Below, one piece after another: positions 30,848 through 38,039 of a stretch of 64,000 bases of DNA. Numbering within the stretch: the stretch's first letter is position 1; the number at the start of each line of letters is the position of its first letter. Below the pieces are notes generated by a model that made no database searches, was not told the DNA's origin, and was given only the letters and a program-made list of their open reading frames with translations. The DNA comes from Planctomycetota bacterium. GTDB taxonomy: Bacteria; Planctomycetota; B15-G4; SIAN01. The stretch lies in assembly GCA_028289345.1 (NCBI GenBank), contig JANQQL010000033.1, positions 62,001 to 126,000 on the forward strand, given 5' to 3'. Both the position numbers and the translations under genes were made by a program.

Positions 30848-31201
30848 GTGGCCCGGGGCAAACGCGCAGAGTTCTCCCGACTTCAGGTCGCTGGCCTTTG
30901 GTTGTGTACGGTGCTCGGAGGAATGGCCACCGGAGCTGGACTGATCCTGATTCTGGAAGTGAGGCTGATTCGCTACCTCCGGGATCAGCTGGAGTCCATC
31001 AGTCCGGTGGAGCGCTGGCTCGGTCGCTTGACGTTCCTGTGGAGGGACCTGGACCAGAAGATGATCCTGGCCCTGGGCGAGATTCCGGACGAGCACCTGG
31101 ACCACACCGTCACGACGGGCAAGTGGTTGGCTGCGGTCGGATTCTTTGGGGTCACCGTTCTCTTGACTCTCTTCCTGCGCTGGCGCTGGAGCCGATCCTG
31201 A
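30848..31201 (+). CDS. Two-helix membrane protein of unknown function
   Basis: A 117-residue protein starting at GTG five bases after the crotonase stop. Two hydrophobic helices, at about residues 15-37 (GLWLCTVLGGMATGAGLILIL) and 88-110 (WLAAVGFFGVTVLLTLFLRW), flank a charged loop with the segment RYLRDQLESISPVERWLGRL. A basic tail closes the protein. No family is recognised and no catalytic motif is seen. The close spacing suggests co-transcription with the crotonase gene. The exact start is uncertain; an ATG lies about 25 codons further in but would cut the first helix. Confidence 0.6.
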   Translation: MARGKRAEFSRLQVAGLWLCTVLGGMATGAGLILILEVRLIRYLRDQLESISPVERWLGRLTFLWRDLDQKMILALGEIPDEHLDHTVTTGKWLAAVGFFGVTVLLTLFLRWRWSRS

Positions 31202-31338
31202 CCGACCGCTCCTGAGGGCGAGGGTGGGAATCTGGTGACGGCGGGGTTGGCCGCCATTGGTGACCGCCTCGACGGCTCGACGGGGAGAACTTTGGCTAAT
31301 CCTCGCGGCGGTTTTCATGAATAATCCAACCTCGCCGG

Positions 31339-31365
31339 CCGGGGGCCCCTTTCGCCGGGCCCCGG
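31339..31365 (+). other. GC-rich hairpin upstream of gpmA
   Basis: CCGGGGGCCCC and GGGCCCCGG flank a seven-base loop, giving a nine-pair stem with one bulged G. No T-run follows, so it is not a standard intrinsic terminator. It lies about 60 bases before gpmA and may be part of the leader or a weak terminator. Confidence 0.35.
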
Positions 31366-31422
31366 TGCCCTTCCCGAGATTGCGGGGCGGGTTCCCGACA
31401 CCGATGGAGAAACGAGCAGCCG

Positions 31423-32169
31423 ATGAAACGACTGGTTCTACTGCGTCACGGACAGAGTGTCTGGAACAAGGAAAACCGCTTCACCGGGTGGGAAGACGTC
31501 GACCTCTCGGAGCAAGGAGTGGGCGAGGCGAGGCGTGCGGGACAGCAGCTGAAGGAGGCCGGAGAAGACTTCGATGTGGCCTACACCTCGTTGTTGAAGC
31601 GGGCCATTCGCACGCTTTGGTTGACGCTGGATGAGATGGACCGCATGTGGATTCCCGTGCATCGGCGCTGGCGCTTGAACGAGCGGCACTATGGGGCACT
31701 GCAAGGATTGGACAAAGCAGAGACCGCGGCCAAGCATGGCGATGATCAGGTCAAGATCTGGCGGCGCAGTTACGACATTCCTCCACCCTCGGTGGAGCCC
31801 GGGGATGCGAGGCATCCCAGTCAGGATGTCCGCTATTCAGGATTGTCCGCGGCCGATCTGCCGTCAGGGGAAAGCCTGAAGCTTACCGTGGACCGCTTCT
31901 TGCCTTGCTGGCACGAAGACATTGCCCCGGCCTTGAATGCCGGCAAGAAGGTGTTGGTGGCTGCTCATGGCAACAGCTTGCGAGCCTTGGTCATGTATCT
32001 CGACCAGGTTTCCGAAAAAGAGATTGTCGAAGTCAACATTCCCACCGGGGTCCCGCTGGTCTACGAACTGGACGATGAGCTGAAACCGATGCGAAGCTCG
32101 TATCTCGGTGATCCGGATGCCATCGCGTCCGCCATGAAATCTGTCGCAGATCAGGGCAAGTCGAAGTAG
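31423..32169 (+). CDS. gpmA: 2,3-bisphosphoglycerate-dependent phosphoglycerate mutase
   Basis: A 248-residue glycolytic enzyme that interconverts 3- and 2-phosphoglycerate in the cytoplasm. The phosphohistidine motif [23 protein letters not shown] is at residues 7-29 with the catalytic His near position 9. The substrate-binding block [20 protein letters not shown] is at about 87-106 and the second catalytic His lies in [11 protein letters not shown] near 185. The length matches the standard GpmA (about 250). The gene stands alone with a Shine-Dalgarno-like GGAG upstream of the ATG, and the porin gene begins two bases after its stop. The identification is very secure. Confidence 0.96.
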   Translation: MKRLVLLRHGQSVWNKENRFTGWEDVDLSEQGVGEARRAGQQLKEAGEDFDVAYTSLLKRAIRTLWLTLDEMDRMWIPVHRRWRLNERHYGALQGLDKAETAAKHGDDQVKIWRRSYDIPPPSVEPGDARHPSQDVRYSGLSAADLPSGESLKLTVDRFLPCWHEDIAPALNAGKKVLVAAHGNSLRALVMYLDQVSEKEIVEVNIPTGVPLVYELDDELKPMRSSYLGDPDAIASAMKSVADQGKSK

Positions 32170-32171
32170 GG

Positions 32172-33497
32172 GTGTGTTTGGTTGGTTCCCCGTGGGTTTG
32201 GGGATTCGCGTTGGTCTTGATGCAGTCCCGTGGTTTCGGGGGCTCGTCACTCGAAAGCGACGAACTCCTCTCCTTGCAGCGCTTGAGTCGGGACGAAGGG
32301 GAAGATCTGGCTCCGACACTCGACGCGGAGCAGGACCCACCGGTTTGGTGGGATTTGCTTCGCAACCGCCGCCGTTCCCCGCTCTCTTTTCGCCTGCGTT
32401 CCCGGCTGCACCTGGACGGGATGGAGGGCAGAGCTTCACGGGGCGCCGAACGACGGGCGGCGGCACGAGAAGCGGCCGACTTGGCGCCTGGCGAGTCCCT
32501 GGACCCGAACGCCGGCGAGTTCCGCGGTGGCACCAAGGTTCGTCGAGCGCGGCTCGGGTTCCTTGGATCCTTTGCTGAGGATTGGAGGCTTCGCTTTGAA
32601 GTCGAGCTGTCCGGCGGCGATCTCGAGCTTCGCAACACCTATGTCGAATGGCTCGATTCTCAAGCGAGGGGCCGGGTTCGCCTGGGGCTTTTGCGTGAGC
32701 CGTTCGGTCTCGAGGCCCAGACCAGCACCAACGAGATCACCTTTTTGGAACGGTCTCTCGTCAGCGAGTTGACGCCAGGCCGCAACCTGGGCGTTTCCTA
32801 TCAAACCCCGGTCGATGAGACCCAAGGGGTCGCGGCTGTCGGAGTCTTTCACGAAACCGACGACAACGGGAACTCCCGAGGAAGTTCCCAGGGGGCCGTC
32901 ACGGCGCGACTGACCGGCTCACCGTGGCAGGACTCCGCGAACCGAGTTCACTGGGGCCTGAACTACAGCTTGCGCCGCCTGCCGAAGGACCGAACTCGTT
33001 TCGATGCAAGGCCGGAGAGCAACTTGGCTCCCGTCCTCATCGATACGGGAAACGTCGATGACGTTCGTCTCCAGCAAATGTTCATGGCAGAAGGCGCGGC
33101 TGTATGGAATCAGTGGTCGCTTCAGGGGGAGTATGCGGTGACGTCGATGAGCCGTGACTCCGGATCCCACCTGCGCTTCCAGGGCTACACCCTGCAACTC
33201 ACCAGAACTCTTCGTGGGCCCGGACGGTCCTTTCGGAAGAACAACGCGGTTTTCAATTCCGCCCATGGGGGGCCATGGAAAGAGAGAGGGGCGAGCGTCT
33301 GGGAGGCTGCGCTTCGCTACTCCGAGTTGGACCTCAGCGATGACGACGTCAGAGGGGGACGTTTGAAGGCCCTGACCGTGGGGTTGAACTGGTCGCTGTC
33401 CCAGGAACTACGCTGGATGGCCAACTGGGTGGTCTTCGACCTCGGTTCGGCGGGGGGCGGTCATCTGGTGCAGACCCGGCTTCAGTTCCGGTTCTGA
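32172..33497 (+). CDS. Phosphate-selective porin (OprO/OprP family)
   Basis: A 441-residue outer-membrane channel. A short hydrophobic leader (LVGSPWVWGFALVLMQ) starts it; the beta-barrel follows from about residue 75. The family block KVRRARLGFLGSFAEDWRLRFEVELSGG continues into a pattern of D/N-x-Y-V-E-W then RLGLLREPFGLEAQTSTNEITFLERSLVSELTPGRNLGV, which is the diagnostic OprP loop (strongly conserved ERS-x-x-x-x-x-x-PGRN). The C-terminus ends LVQTRLQFRF, the terminal Phe giving the BAM beta-signal. The start is a GTG only two bases after gpmA; a later Met would remove the signal peptide. Substrate is probably an anion such as phosphate, but selectivity cannot be read from sequence. Confidence 0.85.
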   Translation: MCLVGSPWVWGFALVLMQSRGFGGSSLESDELLSLQRLSRDEGEDLAPTLDAEQDPPVWWDLLRNRRRSPLSFRLRSRLHLDGMEGRASRGAERRAAAREAADLAPGESLDPNAGEFRGGTKVRRARLGFLGSFAEDWRLRFEVELSGGDLELRNTYVEWLDSQARGRVRLGLLREPFGLEAQTSTNEITFLERSLVSELTPGRNLGVSYQTPVDETQGVAAVGVFHETDDNGNSRGSSQGAVTARLTGSPWQDSANRVHWGLNYSLRRLPKDRTRFDARPESNLAPVLIDTGNVDDVRLQQMFMAEGAAVWNQWSLQGEYAVTSMSRDSGSHLRFQGYTLQLTRTLRGPGRSFRKNNAVFNSAHGGPWKERGASVWEAALRYSELDLSDDDVRGGRLKALTVGLNWSLSQELRWMANWVVFDLGSAGGGHLVQTRLQFRF

Positions 33498-33867
33498 GAG
33501 GGATTCCGAGGGAGAACGCACGCCAACGATTCCTGGATAGGCGCCGAGCACGTGACACCGCCTCCGCTGACGGCGGCGGGTGGCAACAGATCGCAGGCGG
33601 CGGTGGGTCATGGTCGGCGGTTCCTCGAAGCAATGGGACGTTGTTTCCCTATCGACCAATGCCGGGAATCCCTGGAGTTCGGGCCGTTTCCCGTCCCACT
33701 TCCCGAGGTTACGAGGAGGTAACAATTGCCTCCTCCGGGCGCTCTCTTGGACCCTGTTGGAGTGCCATAAGTCTTTTTCCTATTAGCGTTTGCGGATGAT
33801 CTTCATTGTGGTCCGGCAATCGCTTAGCTCTTGGTATCACCGCACGCGTTTCGAGGGGACAACGTCT
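33498..33867 (+). promoter_or_regulatory. Non-coding region with a hairpin and candidate promoter
   Basis: About 370 bases without a credible gene. Just after the porin gene there is GC-rich inverted sequence (near 33558-33585) that could end its transcript, without a T-run. A perfect 7-bp stem GAGGAGG/CCTCCTC lies at 33713-33735 with a nine-base A/T-rich loop. A candidate promoter is TTGGAG (33757-33762), 18 bases, TATTAG (33781-33786), placed to serve the next gene. The stretch 33775-33800 is unusually AT-rich for this genome. Confidence 0.35.
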
Positions 33868-35280
33868 ATGTTCAGACTTCCGATCTGGTGTGCCTTGGCG
33901 ACCCTAGTGTGTTCGTGCTCCGCTCCGACCAGTCGCCACGAACGCACTGCTTCTGCGGCCGAGGCTCGAGTGCCTGACTTTCCGTGGCGGTACCTCGAAG
34001 AGCCGGTTGTGACCCAACCAGTTCGGGCGCTCGAGCGCGTCTCTTCCGGGGTTCCCTGGCCGAGAGGGTTGGTGTTCGCCGGAGACGATCTGGTCGTGCT
34101 GGCGCGCGGCCGCCATCGGCGAGCGGGGGGCTGCGACCCGGACATTCAAGACCACGCGGGGTCGCTGTTTCGCGTGGACCCGTCGATCGCCGAGCCCGTG
34201 ATCCACGGCCAACCCGCCTCGGCTCGAGTCTCGACGAATGGCACAGTCTTCGTCCGACCCACGTCGCCTCCTTTCCAGATCTGGGATCGAGGTGTGCTTC
34301 CCATCGACGATTCGATGATGAATCGGCCGTTCTGCACGCTGGTGTATGACGAAGTGTCCCGGAACTACTTCATTTGCGGGTACAGCGGAGTGGACTTGCC
34401 GGCCAGTCGGTTCCGCAAGAACGCCACCGACATCATCTGCCGTTTCGATCAGCGCACCGGAGTTTGGTCGATGGTGGAGTCCCACAATCCAGACCTGGTT
34501 TCTGAGTCTGAACTCAGCCGGGTCGTGCCGAATCACACCTATCCGCATCACGACCCGGCCACCCATGAAGCTCCTCATGGTTGGCTCAACGGGCCCAACG
34601 GGGCGGAAGTGGTGGGTGACTATCTGTACGCGGTGGGCAAAGACAATCACACCTTGGCCCAGTACGACTTGCGGGAGATCCGACACAATCCAGAGGCCGG
34701 CTGCCCGCCGAGTCGTTTGGTCCTGGGGCGGGAAGTGATGGTCCGTCACGGGGACGAGATCGTGGCTCGCGAGGTGATGGGGCACAGCGCTCTTGCTGCC
34801 AGCGGCGGATACCTCTATCTCGGTTCCCGGACGTCGTCGGATGTGATTCGGTTTCCCCTCGACGATCGGGGAGACATCGTGACTCCGGTCGTCGGGGAAG
34901 TCGTGGCGCAGTTCGCTCGCTGGGACGACCATTGGGGCGACAGTAGCAATCTGGTCGACATCGGTTTCAACGGCAAGGGAGAGCTGTTTGTCTCTTGTGC
35001 GACCGAGGGCCGCATTTGGAAGGTGGGAGTTCCGAATCCTTCTCGAGTGTTCGACGGCGACGATCGCCAGAAGAAGCCGTCGTTGCAGATCCCCTATGTG
35101 GACCTTCAGGAGCTGACCGACAACCCCAAGGCACGGACCGGCAACATTGCGTTCGACTCCCAGGACCGGCTGTACATTTGCTCCGGGAACTACGACGCCG
35201 ATGCGGTCATCGCCGGGGTGATCTACCGAGCCGTGCCGCCCGGGCAAGAATCGGAATCGACCTTGGCGATGGCTGAGTGA
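33868..35280 (+). CDS. Exported beta-propeller-like lipoprotein of unknown function
   Basis: A 470-residue protein. The signal peptide LPIWCALATLVCSC ends in a lipobox-like sequence (LVCSC). The mature part consists of repeating four-strand modules suggestive of an NHL/SMP-30-like beta-propeller: PWPRGLVFAGDDLVVLARG, ASGGYLYLGSRTSSDVIRFP, VDIGFNGKGELFVSCATEG and IAFDSQDRLYICSGNYD each have the 'G-(I/L)-x-(F/V)-x-x-x-(D/G)-x-L-(Y/F)-(V/I)' pattern. The His-rich stretch HTYPHHDPATHEAPHGW could bind a metal. The ATG at 33868 follows CGAGGGG. It is convergent with the Bat operon and has its own promoter region. No enzymatic activity can be assigned; it may bind ligand or act as a surface scaffold. 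Confidence 0.7.
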   Translation: MFRLPIWCALATLVCSCSAPTSRHERTASAAEARVPDFPWRYLEEPVVTQPVRALERVSSGVPWPRGLVFAGDDLVVLARGRHRRAGGCDPDIQDHAGSLFRVDPSIAEPVIHGQPASARVSTNGTVFVRPTSPPFQIWDRGVLPIDDSMMNRPFCTLVYDEVSRNYFICGYSGVDLPASRFRKNATDIICRFDQRTGVWSMVESHNPDLVSESELSRVVPNHTYPHHDPATHEAPHGWLNGPNGAEVVGDYLYAVGKDNHTLAQYDLREIRHNPEAGCPPSRLVLGREVMVRHGDEIVAREVMGHSALAASGGYLYLGSRTSSDVIRFPLDDRGDIVTPVVGEVVAQFARWDDHWGDSSNLVDIGFNGKGELFVSCATEGRIWKVGVPNPSRVFDGDDRQKKPSLQIPYVDLQELTDNPKARTGNIAFDSQDRLYICSGNYDADAVIAGVIYRAVPPGQESESTLAMAE

Positions 35281-35310
35281 TCGCGGGATCCTCGGCCGCA
35301 AAGTCGGGGT

Positions 35311-36075
35311 CTAGTAGAGAACCGCTTTGGCCTCCGGAATCCACCCGTCGAGGTCTCGTCCCAAGCGCAGGTGAACCCAATCGCCGCGGCGCTCGAGGAC
35401 GGTGAATTCGACCCCTTCGTCGAGCGCTTCGGTGAATGCGGCTTCGTAGGTTTCGGCATTGCCTTTCCGGGCAACCGTGCCGTCTTCGACGATGACGCCA
35501 TGTTGCGTGAACTTGGTGTCGCTGACCTCAACGGCCAGTGACAAACCACTCAACAGTGTGCCCCCCAAGGCGACCCCGGCCGCTCGTCTCAAGGGTTTTC
35601 GCCAGGCGTCGCGCAACAAGGCAACCAGGCCTAAGGCAAACGCGATTGTCGCGAGAATCGCCGTGATGCGCAGCTTGTCGGGCAATGACACCCAGTCTTG
35701 CCAGAAGAGCATGCGACGAGACCAGGATCTCTCGTCGGCGATCCGCGCAAGGTCTCCTCGCGCATTGGCGAGGTTGGCAGCCAGGTAGGGATCTCGCGGC
35801 CGGTATCGCGTCGCCTGTTGGTAGGCCGCGATGGCGCGGCCTTTTTGCCCCGCTTGGAGATACGCGTTGCCGAGGTTGTAGTACACCGCCCCGCTCTCCA
35901 GGCCCGAGTCCAGCAATGCCTCGTAGGCCGACGCTGCCTCCAAGGAATCCTGGGGGGTCGAGGCTTCCTGGAGTTTCTGTCCCGCTTGTTCAAATTGGCG
36001 AGCCTGCTCCAACGATGCGGAGCCACCACAGCCCACCACCGCCATGGTCGTCGCGAGAAGGATGAAGCGCTTCAT
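35311..36075 (-). CDS. BatE-like lipoprotein with TPR and SH3-type domains
   Basis: A 254-residue protein that ends the Bat operon. The leader ends in a lipobox (VVGCG, Cys at about residue 16). One and a half to two TPR units follow at about 45-110 (GAVYYNLGNAYLQAGQKGRAIAAYQQATRYRP is canonical). Two transmembrane helices lie at about 130-160 and 165-185, and the C-terminal 60 residues form a bacterial SH3-like domain (AFTEALDEGVEFTVLERRGDWVHLRLGRDLDGWI). This is the BatE arrangement. The start overlaps the batD stop by four bases. BatE is thought to work with the other Bat proteins at the inner membrane in stress tolerance, though the mechanism is unknown. Confidence 0.85.
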   Translation of the reverse strand: MKRFILLATTMAVVGCGGSASLEQARQFEQAGQKLQEASTPQDSLEAASAYEALLDSGLESGAVYYNLGNAYLQAGQKGRAIAAYQQATRYRPRDPYLAANLANARGDLARIADERSWSRRMLFWQDWVSLPDKLRITAILATIAFALGLVALLRDAWRKPLRRAAGVALGGTLLSGLSLAVEVSDTKFTQHGVIVEDGTVARKGNAETYEAAFTEALDEGVEFTVLERRGDWVHLRLGRDLDGWIPEAKAVLY

Positions 36076-38039
36076 GTCAGGTGCCCTTCCTTCTTCAACG
36101 CGCGAAGGAGTTGTTCGCTTAGATCACCGGTGGAGGTGGTGAGCGCGTTCAAATCCTCCGGAGGCATTCCGTACAGGCTGGCTTCCCAGTCGTCCAAGAG
36201 TTTGGCGGTTCGCTCCCCCAGAGACTCTTCGACCCCCAAACGGGTGAGGTGATCGCGAACCTCGCGACTGGTGAGTCCGGCTTCGGGGACCTGGGCCGCG
36301 TCGGCAACCACGCCGGCGAGCGCCAGGCGTGCGCTGGTGGAAGCCTCGCTCAGGTTTTGCTCCGCCACGGCTTTGCGGAACTGGGCCAACCGCTCTCGAC
36401 AGCGGGGCGCGGCTCCACGCCGACGTCGATGGGTCGGGTCCTCTCGCAGGCGTTTCCAGCGAGGGATCATCAGCAAAGCCGCGAGGTACAGAAAACCCAG
36501 GGCGCCCAGGTATGCGGACAATGCGATGACGTTGGTGCTCTGAACACGGAGCCCCCGCGAATCGGTGATCGGAGCGAACAGGCCTTCGGTGCGTGCTTGA
36601 AGGGTGGTGCTGTCGGACACCGTCTCGGGACGGGCTGCGACGATTTCCTGAGCGTCCATCCGGGCGGCTTCTTCGACCTGGATCATCAACGGTTCGGTCC
36701 GGATCGTGACGAAGCGTTCCTTGTCGACGTCGAAGTAGGAGAAAGGAATCGGAGCGAGCTCGGTGAGTTCCGCATGGGAAGGACGCAGGCTCCAAGTAAA
36801 CACTCGTTGTTGGTCGCGAGTTTCCGAGGTCGCCTCGTAGATCTTGAAGTGGTCGGAGATGGCGGGAACGCTTTTCAAGGGCGGAGGTGCAATGTCCTCC
36901 AGGTTGCCGTTGCCAATCACGGAGAGCGTCAAGGTCATGGGATCCCCCACACGCACCTTGCGCGGTGTCAGTTCGGCCGAGACCCGGAACTTTCCGAAGG
37001 CGCCGGTGTAGCTATCGGGCCGGCCTTGTTCGGGGACGTTGCGAACGTTCATCTCGATGGCGGGAGCGAGGGTGTAGATGTCTCTCCCCTGACCGCGGCC
37101 ATTGCGCAATTCCTTGTCCAGGAACTGCCCCTTGATGGACACCGGGCCGAACCGGTAGTTGCCGAGACTTTCCGGAACGTACTCCCGCTCCAGGGAATAG
37201 ACCCAGTAGTCCGCCGCCCTGCCCGCCAAATCAGGAGTTCCGTCTACGTCTTGCTCTGTGGCCGGGCGCCCTTTCAGATCGAACACGATGGTTCGATCCG
37301 TCTGGCGATCGAACAGAAAGAAGCTGCGTTGCGCCTCCTGGAGCCCGTTGATTGTGAATCCCCACGACGTCTGGCCGCGCGGAGCGTTGTTGGACTTGCG
37401 GGAGCCCAGCCAGTCGCTCAAGGAGTTGCTGCGAAGCCCGGAGATCTCTTCGACCCACGGGACCTCTAGCGCGGGGGGCTGGTCGGCGAGAAAGCGCAGC
37501 GGATCTTGGTCTCGGTATTCGTCGGGCAGGACGTGGACAAACAGCTTCAGGGTGACAAGAAACGGTTGCAGTGGATAGACCTGGGGGGGATCGAGCGCGA
37601 TCTGGCCGATCACCAGGTCTTGCTTCTCCGGGGGGATCACCCTCAGAGTTCTCTTCGGCCCTTGCAGAGTCTCTCCGCCGGGAAGTTCGACGGTGGGACC
37701 GGGAATGACCAACCGCCCGGACTTTTCGGGAACCAACTTGTACTCATAAGTCAGCTTGCGTGTCGCGCTCATGTTGCGCGAGTTGAAGTTGAAGGAGCTG
37801 ATCTGTGAGCCTTGACCCCGGTATTCGACCCCCATGTCCTCCAGCTGGAGGTCCGGCGCAGACTCCGGCTCCGCATTCAGGACATGCACTCGGTAGGTGA
37901 CCGCCTCCCCGAGGTAAATCTGCTTGCGAGCCAGTTCTGTTTCGACGGACTGCGCGGGGGCAAGACCAGCGAGAAAGCTGGTCAGAAAAAGTGTGGCCCC
38001 GATCGCTCGGCTGAGCGAGGCTGTCCCGTTACCAATCAC
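36072..38039 (-). CDS. batD: BatD-family protein (oxygen tolerance)
   Basis: A 655-residue exported protein. A signal peptide (LFLTSFLAGLAPAQS) precedes several immunoglobulin-like domains: VETELARKQIYLGEAVTYRV starts the first and is typical of BatD, and SAELTPRKVRVGDPMTLTLSVIGNGNLEDIAPPPL starts a later one. A transmembrane helix lies at about 515-535 (VIALSAYLGALGFLYLAALL), followed by a cytoplasmic tail with an Arg-rich segment. The start overlaps the end of the BatB/C gene by 11 bases and the stop overlaps the BatE start by four. The role is to stabilise or organise the VWA proteins BatA/B in the periplasm, known from the family only. Confidence 0.88.
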   Translation of the reverse strand: MIGNGTASLSRAIGATLFLTSFLAGLAPAQSVETELARKQIYLGEAVTYRVHVLNAEPESAPDLQLEDMGVEYRGQGSQISSFNFNSRNMSATRKLTYEYKLVPEKSGRLVIPGPTVELPGGETLQGPKRTLRVIPPEKQDLVIGQIALDPPQVYPLQPFLVTLKLFVHVLPDEYRDQDPLRFLADQPPALEVPWVEEISGLRSNSLSDWLGSRKSNNAPRGQTSWGFTINGLQEAQRSFFLFDRQTDRTIVFDLKGRPATEQDVDGTPDLAGRAADYWVYSLEREYVPESLGNYRFGPVSIKGQFLDKELRNGRGQGRDIYTLAPAIEMNVRNVPEQGRPDSYTGAFGKFRVSAELTPRKVRVGDPMTLTLSVIGNGNLEDIAPPPLKSVPAISDHFKIYEATSETRDQQRVFTWSLRPSHAELTELAPIPFSYFDVDKERFVTIRTEPLMIQVEEAARMDAQEIVAARPETVSDSTTLQARTEGLFAPITDSRGLRVQSTNVIALSAYLGALGFLYLAALLMIPRWKRLREDPTHRRRRGAAPRCRERLAQFRKAVAEQNLSEASTSARLALAGVVADAAQVPEAGLTSREVRDHLTRLGVEESLGERTAKLLDDWEASLYGMPPEDLNALTTSTGDLSEQLLRALKKEGHLT